NCBI RefSeq assembly: GCF_950295315.1
Contig: NC_080175.1
Span: 63,451,353-63,515,352, forward strand
DNA: 64,000 nt
Source: Erinaceus europaeus
Taxonomy: Eukaryota > Chordata > Mammalia > Eulipotyphla > Erinaceidae
Direction of reading: 5' to 3'
The translations under genes were made by a program, and so were the position numbers. Shown piece by piece: positions 53,761-64,000 of the stretch. Every line of letters begins with the position of its first letter. Position 1 is the first letter of the stretch. The notes beneath the pieces were generated by a model that saw only the letters and a program-made list of their open reading frames with translations, did not search any database and was not told the DNA's origin.

Positions 53761-55985
53761 CACTATGTGTCTCTATAAATTGGGTGGCTTTGTCAATGAG
53801 ATATAATAAATGGACAATTCGGATTTCCGTAAATATTAAGAAGGTTTGGTAAAGTTACTTCATTGATACTTTAGCCAACTGAATACTGGGGGGTGCATTC
53901 CCCTTCTTTTTTTATTAATTGAGCTTAAGGGTTATAGTTTTTCTTGTTTGAGTTGTAGCCCACATAAATTTAGAAAAAGTACCAATTGAGAAAAAAAAAA
54001 TGTTTACCAAACATGGGCAGGTGAGTTATATCGATCTGCCAGAGAGCACTGGCTTTTATCAATGGGGATTAGTCTTCAAATTCTGCATAGCAGGATCTTA
54101 ATTAAACAAAGCAGGAGCCAGTAAAGTGCTCTCACTATGGCAGGTCAAGCGTTAAAATTTAAGACACTTGTAAAAAATGAAAAAAAAATTTTAGGATATG
54201 AATGACTTTAAGAGTCATCACACACCCATAAATAAAAAAGAAAAATGTTTAGCTTTAAATCTTACCATATGAGCAGTCGGTTCTTCATCTGTAGATTGTA
54301 CCTATAATTATTTACTTAAGAGAAAATAATGTGTACCAAGTTAGAAGTTTAATGGTTAGAATTGGCTTGAGTTCCTTCATATGATTTTAGAAGGCTCTTT
54401 ATTAAAATATACCAGTATGTTATAGAAAGTCAATACCTAATGTGTTAACATGATAAAATGCTTACTATTTTTTTTTAATCACTTAAACAATTTTAAACTT
54501 AGTTTGTTAGAATCTTTATTTATCACAAAGCTTATCACACCCTTAGGGCAGCTATAAACAAGGGTGGGTACACAACTTAATTGATCTTTCACTTAAAAAG
54601 CTAAGATAAACCTCATAGCTTAAATGTTTAAAAATAAATTTTTACTGTTACATTTATTTTAGATGACAATATTAGACTAAATAATTTTGTTGAATCACAT
54701 CTGCCGAATTAAAAAAAATTTATCAGGCCAGGAATATCATGTTTAACCCTTTATTCCTGGCAAGGCCACTGTTCTACCCTGACTGGGTCATTAGAAAGCC
54801 AGACTAAGCACGGAATTTGTTACAGTGGCAGTTGGTATTGGGGTGCTGTTAAGGTTTACAATTCTCACAAGAGTGAGAGAGACTGTAGAGGCATTTTACC
54901 ATGCCTAGAGATCTCAGAAAATCTTTTAACTAATGAACTGATACTGATATTAGCTATCAGAAGGATGAAACTGTCTTATATTTTAGTCTGGTAAAGGTGT
55001 GCCAACTCTACAAGTCAGGATCCTTAAAATCACATTCAGCTTAACTAAATCTTATTTAAAACTTAAAACAAAATCTAGTTATTTCAGAGGGTTAACACAC
55101 ATTAGTGAAAACAAAGTTAGCACACAAATTTAAAACAGACATTCTTGGTGAAAAAAATTTTTTTCCTTAGCTCACAGCCACTCCCCCGCCACCCGGACCC
55201 CAGGAGGGGCGGGTGTGGCTAGAGGAATGACTGACTGCAGTCTTTGCCAATCTGTGGAGCAGGATCTCTGTGATGTGATTGGCTGCACGGATGGAACAAG
55301 CGGGCTTAGTTTACCACCCCGCCTAGAAAAAAATTTAGGAAGTTTCTTTTCTGGGCTAAGGTACATTTTAGATTTTTAAAGAAACAAATCATTGAATTGC
55401 TATCAAAAGTGTGTGCTGGTTCTCTAATAACCTTTAAGTTAAAGAGACCGTCTTGTTTGATTGATTTCTTTCTTTCTTTAAAGAATAACTTGCTAGCCAG
55501 GTAATATCTCACTCAGAACTGGTTTAATCGTTTTCTGAGGGCTCTGGCTGTCACAAAAAAGCTTTATCTTTTGCGTTTTCCTTTTAAGCAGTAAATAGCA
55601 GTTTTAAGACCATGCCTAGGTCCACTTTAATGTCTGATTGACTCAGAAATTAGGAGAGGGTATAGAACAAAATGCCACAAAAGTGGGAGAGGAAAAAATT
55701 AGGTCAGACCCGTTTAAGATTAAACAGGGGAAGGACACTCAGTTTCTCAGAGCCTGGCCAGGGTTCTGATCTGCTGAGGTTCCTTCTCTGCGTCCACTCC
55801 ACGAGCTTCCCTGGAGCTTGAAGGATAGGGAGAAGGAGAGAAAGATCACAGGGACTCAAACGAGAGCCTCAGGGTTACTTTCCATGTACTTTGGTACTGC
55901 TTCTTCATTTCTGGAGTCACGGTCCCGATCCTCTACGGTTGGGCCAGCATTTTTTTCAACCGGGTGCTTGGGGTCAGGAAATTCT
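53761..55985 (-). other. Non-coding interior of the provirus
   Basis: About 2.2 kb between the primer-binding site and the env remnant. It is AT-rich with stops in all frames. There are GC-richer islands at 55,170-55,320 and in the leader at 55,720-55,985. I see no gag or pol motif. It may be leader plus scrambled or replaced sequence, as in non-autonomous retroviral families. Confidence 0.55.
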
Positions 55986-56005
55986 GCCCCACGCTATGGG
56001 CGCCA
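55986..56005 (-). other. Primer-binding site, tRNA-Lys type
   Basis: On the minus strand 'tggcgcccatagcgtggggc' begins two bases after the LTR. It fits the tRNA-Lys site of betaretrovirus-like elements with a 2-nt insertion in the middle. Confidence 0.85.
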
Positions 56006-56007
56006 GA

Positions 56008-56733
56008 TTTCGGGGTGTCTCCCTCCTTCTCCAGCTGGTGTCCTCCAGGGGAAAGGTAACAGGCTGGTTCTTTCTCGCTCACAACAGGGGTGACACGAAG
56101 TAAAAGACACCAGGGGACTCTTAGCGTGAATCTAGAAACTGAGTCCTTAGAGTCCCAGAATCCTAGAGTCCATTTATTGGCAAAGTGGACATGAGTTAAA
56201 TAGAAAAGCAATGGAGGTAATTATTGTTGCAATATGACAGAAATTACAGGTTTCTTAACAGTCCATGCCCCTAAGGTAGGGGGTTGGTATGACAGGAATT
56301 GATGAGATACAAGACAGTTATTTTCCATAACACAAGCAACTTAATTATCCAAAGGTATTTGAGAGAAGCATAGGGGTTAAACCCGTAGGGTGAGACAGAG
56401 AGAAGATGGATATCAAAAGGCCATATAGTTTGGACTTTCTCTTGTCTGGGCTCTGAGGTGTGTGATGAAGTGTGTGATAAGCTGTGTTCTTCTGTGATCA
56501 GAAGGTGACTTTGAATAAGTGAAACTGCAGCCATGTGGCCTGCAGTTAATGGAGGGAAGTACTGGGGTATCTGTGGGCCTGAGAGTCAAGAAGGAAAGAA
56601 CCAAGTCTGAGTTTCCCCCCTTATGCTCACCTCGGTTGAGAGAGACTTACCAAGAGGTTATCTTCTCAGACCTCCATCCAAAGATGGGGGTGGTTCTCCC
56701 TAAGCTCTATTAGGCTCATATATGTTCCCAACA
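56008..56733 (-). repeat. 5' LTR of the minus-strand provirus
   Basis: 726 bp. On the minus strand it starts TGTTGGGAAC and ends CCCCGAAA, so the usual CA end is missing. The poly(A) signal is at 56,173-56,178. It differs from the 3' LTR at roughly ten sites. Confidence 0.93.
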
Positions 56734-56812
56734 CTAGGTCAAATATGTTCCCTGGTATGATTTAAAACTTGCTGTGTGAAGTTTATTTGAAAGACAAATA
56801 AATACCCAACAA

Positions 56813-56857
56813 AGAATAAAAAAATAAATAAAATAAAATAAAATAAAATAAATAAAC
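56813..56857 (+). repeat. (AAAAT)n-type simple repeat
   Basis: AT-only run of AAATA/AAAATA units just right of the provirus. It is probably the tail of an older SINE. Confidence 0.85.
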
Positions 56858-57054
56858 ATATACACATGCTCACAAACTTAACCAGAGACAACAAAGACAT
56901 AGTAAATAGCAGGTAACCTTGTGGATATGAATACATGATTCCTAAAAATGAATCATTCATAACTAATTCAATGCCACCAACATTTTATTGAGATGGATAT
57001 TGGGAAAAAAATTGAGGTGTCAGAATGTAGCAAAACAGCTTACTCAACTTTTTT

Positions 57055-57315
57055 TTTTCTTAGCACTCATTTATGGTGGTATTAAAGGTTGAACCTGAGA
57101 CTCTGGATAGCAGTTGTCCATCTTTATCTTCCCCTCTCGGTCTCCCTCTCTCGATTTCACTCTGTCCTATCCAACAAAAGCTACAGCAATGAAAACAATA
57201 ATAATAATGACAACTACAAGGCAACAAAATGGGGAAAATCACCTCCAGGAACAATGGATTTGTAGAAGAGGCACCAAGCCCCAGCAATAACCCTGAAGGC
57301 AAAAAAAAAAAAAAA
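57055..57315 (+). mobile_element. SINE remnants: old head (minus) and truncated ERI body with 3' module (plus)
   Basis: Positions 57,060-57,110 resemble the older SINE on the minus strand ('aggttgaacctgagactctgg'). Positions 57,118-57,315 are the plus-strand CT body, (AACAA)n and 3' module of an ERI-type SINE, with an A14 tail and no head. Confidence 0.7.
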
Positions 57316-57379
57316 TTGTAAGACATCATCATTTAGATTGCATAGTAATGTTCATCTGTGTAAAAAAAAAATTAATTCA

Positions 57380-57590
57380 AGGGATCAGGCAGTGTTGTAC
57401 CTGGTTGAGAGCATATGTTACAATGAACAGGGACTGGGGTTCAAGTCTGGGGAACTGCAGCGGAAAAGCTTCACAAGTGGTAAAGCAGGGCTGTAGGTGT
57501 CTCTCTGTCTCTCTCCCTATTTCTCCCTTCCTATCAAAGTCTGGTTGTCTCTATCCACTAAATAAATATAATAAAAATAATATTTAAACT
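57380..57590 (+). mobile_element. ERI-type SINE, diverged
   Basis: It shows 'acctggttgagagcatatg', 'gggttcaagtctggg', 'aaaagcttcacaagtggtaa', a CT-rich body and a (TAAAA)n tail. Confidence 0.85.
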
Positions 57591-57774
57591 ATTTTCTTAA
57601 ATTATAATTAATTCTCTGGTATGAATCACTCACATATATAACTGTGTAGTAAATGAAGCTTGATATTTTCCCAAAGAGATGTAAATAAAGTCTCCAGTCT
57701 TTCCTTGTATCACAAGGTTAAAAATTGTCAATTTCTTTGCTGTTACTCAAAGATGTCCTTGAGGTATAGGGTGT

Positions 57775-57870
57775 CGAAAGGGGGGAAAATGGACTTTGGA
57801 GTAGTGGATTTGTGGTGCAGGTACAAGCCCCAGCCTATAGCCCTTGAGGTGAAAAATGAATAAATAAATA
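57775..57870 (+). mobile_element. ERI-type SINE 3' module only
   Basis: 5'-truncated copy: 'ggagtagtggatttgtggtg', 'aagccccagcc', then (AAAT)n. Confidence 0.7.
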
Positions 57871-58363
57871 AATACACTCTCACGAGTTACATTTTCTAAA
57901 ATTATACAATATCTGGAAATCTTTATACATATCTTTTAAGGACTATATAAATGAAATACATACAAATTCAAAGCTATAATGATAATGCGCTGGTAGATTT
58001 GTTGTCTATGATAACTTACACCAGTTTATTATAATAGGAATGTATGCATATAAACAACTATATCAAACTATTCATGCATTATCTGTGTATGACATGTATG
58101 TTATATATAGAACAGTGCATACTCTTTATTCTAAAATGAAGCTATCATTCACTTAATGAGTTTGTATTAACTTACTGCATATATTCTTACTATAAATGTT
58201 ATACAGAAGAATTTCTCTTAATAATTAATTTAAATATGCAGAATGTCCTATGAAATCGTTCTATTGGGATCTAATTTTATATCCAGAATGAAAATTGACA
58301 ATATAAATTAGATTCTGATAACATTTAACCTTGAAATATAAATGGAATAATTATTTCATTAAA
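57871..58363. other. Intergenic AT-rich DNA
   Basis: No gene or recognised repeat. Confidence 0.5.
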
Positions 58364-58668
58364 ACATACAATATGGGAGTCGGGCGGTAGCACAATGGGT
58401 TAAACTCAAGTGGTGCAAAGCTCAAGGACCAGTGTAAGGATGTCAGTTCAAGCCCCAGGCTCCCCACCTGCAGGGGAGTTGCTTCACAAGCTGTGAAGCA
58501 GGTCTGCAGGTGTCTGTCTTTCTCTCCCCATCTCTGTCTTCCCCTCCTCTCTCCATTTCTCTCTATCCTATCCAACAACGATGACAAAAATAACTCCAAC
58601 AATAAACCAACAAGGACAACAAAAGAGAATAAATTAATAAGTAAATAAAATATAAACACATACAATAT
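58364..58668 (+). mobile_element. Young ERI-type SINE with 11-bp TSD
   Basis: Body 58,375-58,657 in full: 'gggagtcgggcggtag' head, core, CT body, (CAA)n and AAAT-type tail. A perfect TSD 'acatacaatat' lies at 58,364-58,374 and 58,658-58,668. Confidence 0.96.
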
Positions 58669-58737
58669 TTGATTTATAGAAAGAGAACACTTCCAAATTT
58701 AAAACAGTATAAAATGATAAAGTTTAGGAAAATAGGT

Positions 58738-58870
58738 CATCTCGGTAATGTACTGCTTTGTCATGTGATCCACCCAGGTTTGTGCTGCCCCATTCCCCTC
58801 CACTGCCTTGAAGGAAGTTTTGCTTTGTAGTGTGGTCTTTATCACTCTATTTCTATCTTGACACAAAATG
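58738..58870 (+). mobile_element. Old SINE, partial
   Basis: It shows 'gtaatgtactgctttgtcat', 'acccaggtttgtgctgcccc' and 'ggaagttttgctttgtagtg'. It is a tRNA-like head and body of an older family. Confidence 0.55.
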
Positions 58871-59247
58871 ATAAACAGAAAATAGAAACAACCAAAATAG
58901 CAGACATTGGATCAAACTTTTAAAGCTGATATGGTGCTTGAATTAGACTAGTTTGTTACTTTCTCTGATTTATTGTCATGTCTTTAGTTTCAGTAGTATT
59001 TGCAACCTGGAACCTGTGAAGATTCCTTATGGAAAGCAGATGCTGTCAGGTTTTTGTGAGATATTACTCATCTGATGAAGTGCCACTGCTGAGGGAACTA
59101 GTCTATATCAAAATGATACTGTTGTTTTTCCAAGGACGCTCCTGAGAAAAGAGGAAAATTCATGGCAAACATTTGTAGAGAACTGAGTATTATTTTATAT
59201 TATTTTATTTTCATTTATTTATGTTGTGTAATTCATTACTATTATTT

Positions 59248-59568
59248 GCTACAGGTTACTGCTGGAGCTCAGTGCCTGTACTAAGCTGGTGGCTATATAT
59301 TTCTTTTCCTTCCTTCCTTCCTTCCTTCCTTCCTTCCTTCCTTCCTTCCTTCCTTCCTTCCTTTCTCTCTCTCTCCCTCTCTAGAGCTCTCTCTCTCTTT
59401 CTTTCTGTTTTGTTTGATAGGATAGAGAGGAATTGAGAGGGAAGGGAGAGGCAGACTGGGAGAGAGAAAGACACCACTGCTCCTGACATGTCCTGCTACA
59501 GGTGGAGAATGGGGGCTGGAATCCTGGTTCTTTTGCATGATAATGTGTGTGCATCAATACCTGGCCCC
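59248..59568 (-). mobile_element. ERI-type SINE with internal (TTCC)n
   Basis: The minus-strand head is at 59,568 ('ggggccaggtattgatgcac'). Core and purine body follow. A (TTCC)13 expansion at about 59,307-59,362 replaces the A-rich part, with the 3' module at 59,248-59,300. Confidence 0.85.
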
Positions 59569-59964
59569 AGCACTGGAGAGGATGCTAAAGAGTTCTTTAA
59601 ACAATATTTTTGATATTGTTATATTTTTTAAAGCTTAGCTCCATGATACAGATTTTTTTTCCTATACAAAAGTAATGGATATGTACCAGGTTCTTGTGGA
59701 AAATTTTTATAAAGCACAAAAATGTTTTACACTAAGTTAATTGTTCCATTTGGTAAACTTAACAGAACTCTGCTTCTGTATGTGATATTCTTAGAATTAT
59801 TTATATTTCTCAATATTGATTTGAATTATATCATTGTAATAAATTATCTTATATTTCTTTGTGGGTGCTTTTAAAGAAAATATTTTGGCAAATATGGAGG
59901 AAAATAGAGTACTTATTCTTTAATACCAGAGGAAAGATCATATAAAGTATACAGATGAGGGTTG
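59569..59964. other. Intergenic AT-rich DNA
   Basis: Nothing recognised. Confidence 0.5.
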
Positions 59965-60090
59965 TTGAAATACAATAATGGTTATACTAAAAGGCTTTCA
60001 TGCCTGAGCATCAAAAGTTCCAGGTTCAGTTCAGCTGCAAGCCACACTTGAGCAGTTATCTGGAAAAAATAAATAAACAAATAAATGATA
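59965..60090 (+). mobile_element. Older tRNA-type SINE
   Basis: It shows 'acaataatggttatactaaa', 'tttcatgcctgagcatcaaa', 'ccaggttcagtt' and an (AAAT)n tail. The family is the same as at 1,985. Confidence 0.65.
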
Positions 60091-61530
60091 CAGACTTATT
60101 TATAGAATAAAGTTACTATATAGAATCTCTCTGAAAGTAATCATACGTACTGCTGTTTTAAATTATTCTTTAGTAATTATAGTGGTAAATTATATGAGAA
60201 CTTTGGTAATAAACATGATTGGCATATACATTTCTGCAAGTGTACAACAACTCACTGTAATTTTATTTATTTATTTTTACTAGAACATCACTCAATTTAG
60301 TTTTTGTTAGTTTTTTTGTAATTCCAAGAAATATACAATGGAGGTATCCTATGTGTCAGTGGTGTTTTAAATAAGTTACACATATTTTGGGACTATTTTG
60401 TTGAAGATATATTTGAAAGGTTCATAGGAACAAATTGTGGGTAAAAGTATGCTATTTTCCTTAAAGGAAATAGACTTTCAATGGAAAATTTTTATTTCTA
60501 AGTACACTAATGTATAAATCATACTTTGTGAAAACAAAACACTGCAGATTGAAAGGAAAAATATCGGCCTCATATTACAGGTGCATAGAATTACTGATAC
60601 TTTCTTTGGCCCAGATGCAAAAAAAAAGGACCAGACAGAACTTACAAGCATTTGCATATCTGTGGTATAAGTTGTGCTATTTTGCTAGTTAGAGAAATAC
60701 AAAACATCAGATCATGAATTGTCCTGAGAAAGAGAATTATGACAGGGTTAAAACGATGGAGTGTTTTTAATTAGCTTTCATTTTAATTCTTCTCAGCAGT
60801 TGGCAAGTCTTTAGCACTGACTCATTAAGTGAACTAACTTTGATCTATTTTTTTCCTAAAACTAATTGAGAAGATTCATATGGTTAAATATGGAGTGATA
60901 AGAATGAGATAGACACAGTAGAACCATGACTTCATCCTCAGGATCTTATACATCAAAATGTCAATTCAGCTAAGAATCCAAAAAATGAAAATTATATGCA
61001 ACCAAATTCTTTAACAATTATCCTCCATCCTCACTGTTCTGAAAAGAAAGATAATATCTACACAGAGGTAGCAGGCTAAAGAACGGAAATGTAATAGTAT
61101 CATTGTAAGATAATTTGCCTATATGTTAAATAAATTAGATAACAAAGAAACCTTGTTTAAAAAAATTGACAAGTGACTTAAAAAGCTGTGTACACCAAAA
61201 TTTCTTGAGTAAGAGAAATGTCAAAATGACAGTCCATAAACTTTGAAGGGAATAGCTCAGTATTAATTAGCTTTTCAAAAATCTCTATACAGCTCAATGC
61301 AGGAGAAGAAGAAAAAGCGTTATTAATGGACATACCTATGGGGTGATAGTGTGTTTGCAGACACCAATCACATTGAGTTAATAAATCATATCCATGTATC
61401 AATAACTACATTGTAAACCTCTAACATCCCATTAATAATAAGATATTTCCATGTTAATGGATAAGATGATTTCTTATTGTTGAGATGTCATCTCTTCCTG
61501 AAATGACTGTAGAGACTGAAAAAAAAGATT
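60091..61530. other. Intergenic AT-rich DNA
   Basis: About 1.4 kb with no gene or clear repeat. Confidence 0.5.
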
Positions 61531-62600
61531 CTTTTTTTAAATTTATTTTTATTTAAGAAACGATTAATTAACAAAACCATAGGGTAGGAGGGGTACAATT
61601 CCACACAATTCCCACCACCCAATCTCCATTTCCCACCCCCTTCCTCTGATAGCTTTCCCATTCTTTATCTCTCTGGGAGCATGGACCCAGGTCATTGTGG
61701 GTTGCAGAAGGTAGAAGGTCTGGCTTCTGTAATTGCTTCCCCGCTGAACATGGGCGTTGACTGGTCGGTCCAACTCCCAGTCTGCCTCTCTCTTCCCTAG
61801 TAGGGTATGTCTCTGGGGAAGCAGAACTCCAGGACACATTGGTGGGGTCTTCAGTCTAGGGAAGCCTGGCCGGCATCCTGATGACATCTGGAACCTGGTG
61901 ACTGAAAAGAGAGTTAACATACAAAGCCAAACAAGCTGTTGAGCAATCATGAACCCAAAGCTTGGAATAGTGGAGAGGAAGTGTTAGGGAGATACTCCCT
62001 GAAAACTCTAGTGTACTTCTGCTTTCAGGTATATATTTTCCAGTAGTTTATGAATACGTGTGAACATATGCCCTCTCTCTCACAGAAACTGGTGTATATC
62101 TAGGTTTTGGGACTTCGTTAGAAAGTGAACCACCTGAGATGAAATTAGAGTATACTATGAAAGGAAAGATCTCACCCAAGGAATGGAATTGAAGGGTTGT
62201 CATTCCACACGTGAAGTCTCTGGACACAGTCTGAAGTGAAGCATGCTGAGGTGGCAATCGTTGTGTTGATTAGGTTGTGATTGGCAGATGCAATATTATT
62301 TGATATGGATTGGGAGAGGTATACGGGAAAGTGGGCCCTATCCAAGGGTTCCAGGACTGGGGGAAGTAGGGGCTCTATAGTGGAGATGTGAGTTTCCTGC
62401 TGTGTTAGGGTTCCAAAAGACAATCGATAGTTAATGTTATCATCACATTATTTGGTAATTGAGTTAACTTTGAAAAGTCCTTTTGTTAGGGTTTGCTGTA
62501 CATTACCCAGTATCTTGTATATAGCTGTGCTATTGGTTGCTTCTGATCTACTTGGTCTAGGCTTTTGAGAGAGTCTGCATATCAATTACACAGCCTATAT
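61531..62600 (-). mobile_element. L1 3'UTR, young, interrupted by a second L1
   Basis: Minus-strand L1 3'UTR from the poly(A) (T-run about 61,531) to 'acacagcctatata' at about 62,600. It closely follows the full-length element's 3'UTR (33,539-34,610). At that point another L1 tail begins, so its upstream part is displaced beyond the window or missing. Confidence 0.85.
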
Positions 62601-63319
62601 ATTTATTTATTTATTATTATTTTTTTAATTTTTTATTAAGAAAGGATTAATGAACAGAAACATAAGGTAGGAGGGGTACAAATCCACACAATTCCCACCA
62701 CCCAATCCCCATAACCCACCCCCTCCCATGATAGCTTTCTCATTCTCTAGCCCTCTGGGAGCATGGACCCAGGGTCGTTGAGGGTTGCAGAAGGTAAAAG
62801 GTCTGGCTTCTGTAATTGCTTCCCCACTGAACATGGGTGTTGACTGGTCGGTCCATACTCCCAGTCTGCCTCTCTCTTTCCCTAGTAGGGTGGGTCTCTG
62901 GGGAAGCTGAGCTCCAGGACACATTGGTGGGGTCTTCAATCCAGGGAAGCCTGGCCAGCATCCTGGTGGCATCTGGAACCTGGTGATTGAAAAGAGAGTT
63001 AACATATGAAGCCAAACAATTTGTTGAGCAATCATGGATCCCAAGCTTGGAATAGTGGAGAGGAAGTGTTAGGGGGATACTCACTGCAAACTCTAGTGTA
63101 CTTCTGCTTTCAGGTAGATATTTTGCAGTATTTTATGGATACGTGTGCACATAAGCTCTCTTTCACAGAAACTGGTGTATATCTAGGTTATGGGACTTTG
63201 TTAGAAAGTGAACTACCTGAAATGAAATTAGAGTGTACTATAAAAGGAAAGGTCTCACCCGAGTAATGAAGTTGAAGGGTTGTCATTCCACGCGTGAAGT
63301 CTCTGGATACAGTCTTAGG
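62601..63319 (-). mobile_element. Nested L1, 3' half (3'UTR)
   Basis: A second minus-strand L1 3'UTR starts at a T-rich run within the first and reads to 'ctctggatacagtcttagg' at about 63,319. There it abuts plus-strand ORF2. It is the 3' part of an inverted L1. Confidence 0.85.
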
Positions 63320-64000
63320 TGAGGAATAAAGTTGACCAAAGAAGTGAAAGACTTGTATGCTGAAAACTATGAGTCGCTACTCAAGGAAATAGAAACTGAT
63401 ACCAAGAAGTGGAAAGATATCCCATGCTCATGGATTGGAAGAATAAATATCATCAAAATGAATATTCTCCCCAGAGCCATATACAAATTTAATGCAATAC
63501 CCATCGAAGTTCCACCAAGCTTCTTTAAGAGAATAGAACAAACACTGCAATCATTTATCTGGAACCTGAAAACACCTAGAATTGCCAAAACCATCTTAAG
63601 GAAAAGAAACAGAAATGGAGACATCACACTCCCAGACCTTAAACTATATTATAAAGCCATCATCATCAAAACAGCATGGTACTAGAACAAAAATAGGCAC
63701 ACAGACCAGTGGAACAGAATTGAAAGCCCAGAAGTTAATCCCAATACCTATGGGCATCTAATCTTTGATAAGGGGGCCCAAAGGATTAAATGGAAAAAGC
63801 GGCTCTCTTCAATAAATGGTGCTGGGAAAATTTGGTTAAAACATGCAGAAGAATGAAATTGAACCACTTTATCTCACCAGAAACAAAAATCAACTCCAAA
63901 TGGATCAAAGACCTAGATGTCAGACCAGAAACAATCAAATACTTAGAGGAAAACATTGGTAAAACACTTTCCCACCTACACCTCAAGGACATCTTTGATG
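63320..64000 (+). pseudogene. L1 ORF2 middle part, inverted 5' half of the nested L1
   Basis: Plus-strand ORF2 sequence from just after the RT core. It begins [20 protein letters not shown] and corresponds to 36,410-35,740 of the full-length L1 with few differences. The frame is open 63,332-63,685, then a stop replaces a Trp-region codon (TAWY-stop), with further damage after. It runs off the window end. Strand opposition with 62,601-63,319 indicates twin priming. Confidence 0.88.

Larger units (their letters stand above)
52108..56739 (-). mobile_element. Class II-like provirus, minus strand, gag-pol-deleted
   Basis: The LTRs at 56,008-56,733 (5') and 52,114-52,840 (3') are about 98-99% identical by eye and flanked by the TSD 'ctaggt' (52,108-52,113; 56,734-56,739). 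A Lys-type primer-binding site follows the 5' LTR, with a 2-nt spacer. A polypurine tract precedes the 3' LTR. The 3.2-kb interior has no recognisable gag, protease or RT, and only a broken env remnant near its 3' end. The near-identity of the LTRs indicates recent insertion. The element is defective and was presumably mobilised in trans. Confidence 0.93.

Noticed and set aside
59256..59538. Frames rich in GRKE or SFLP near 59.3 kb
   Set aside because: They are translations of the (TTCC)n expansion inside a SINE.

Overview
The window looks like a gene-poor, repeat-saturated stretch of a mammalian nuclear genome, most likely hedgehog (Erinaceidae). About twenty copies of a tRNA-derived SINE carry the layout I associate with the hedgehog ERI SINEs: a tRNA-like head with A and B boxes, a 'ctccccacctgcagggg' core, a CT-rich body and an (AAC/AAT)n or AAATA tail. 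Other evidence is interspersed L1 of several ages, tRNA-Lys-primed endogenous retroviral elements, low GC and no bacterial gene organisation. The species call rests on memory of repeat families, not on a search. I see no intact multi-exon host gene. The only host-gene sequence is a processed copy of BBIP1, a BBSome subunit gene.

Layout. 1-12,460: AT-rich intergenic DNA with SINEs, old L1 debris and one short L1 tail with target-site duplications (TSDs) at 4,113-4,786. 12,470-20,855: a dense pile of L1 3'-end copies in both orientations. Several have the inverted-5' structure made by twin priming, and two of them share an almost identical 0.78-kb inverted core. 20,856-33,526: SINEs, microsatellites, an old L1 (28,390-29,815), unassigned single-copy-looking DNA and an unclassified 0.38-kb segment beside a long pyrimidine tract. 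33,527-41,012: a full-length minus-strand L1 with TSDs. It has a tandem YY1-type promoter, an open ORF1, an ORF2 with three small lesions and a 1.35-kb 3'UTR.

41,984-44,601: a complete two-LTR class II-like element with a Lys-type primer-binding site. Instead of gag-pol it carries a 305-codon open frame with a seven-unit heptapeptide repeat. This is the most unusual object in the window. 49,741-50,575: the BBIP1 retrocopy, split at its start codon by a 426-bp solo LTR with a 6-bp TSD. Its 5'UTR keeps a perfect X-box-like palindrome. 52,108-56,739: a second two-LTR class II-like provirus on the minus strand. It is recent (LTRs nearly identical), lacks recognisable gag-pol and keeps only a broken env remnant. 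56,740-64,000: SINEs, microsatellites and nested young L1s. The last one runs off the window edge.

Functionally the window is a record of retrotransposition. L1 proteins probably mobilised the SINEs and the BBIP1 mRNA. The two LTR elements must have used proteins supplied by other, autonomous elements, since neither encodes a visible gag or pol.
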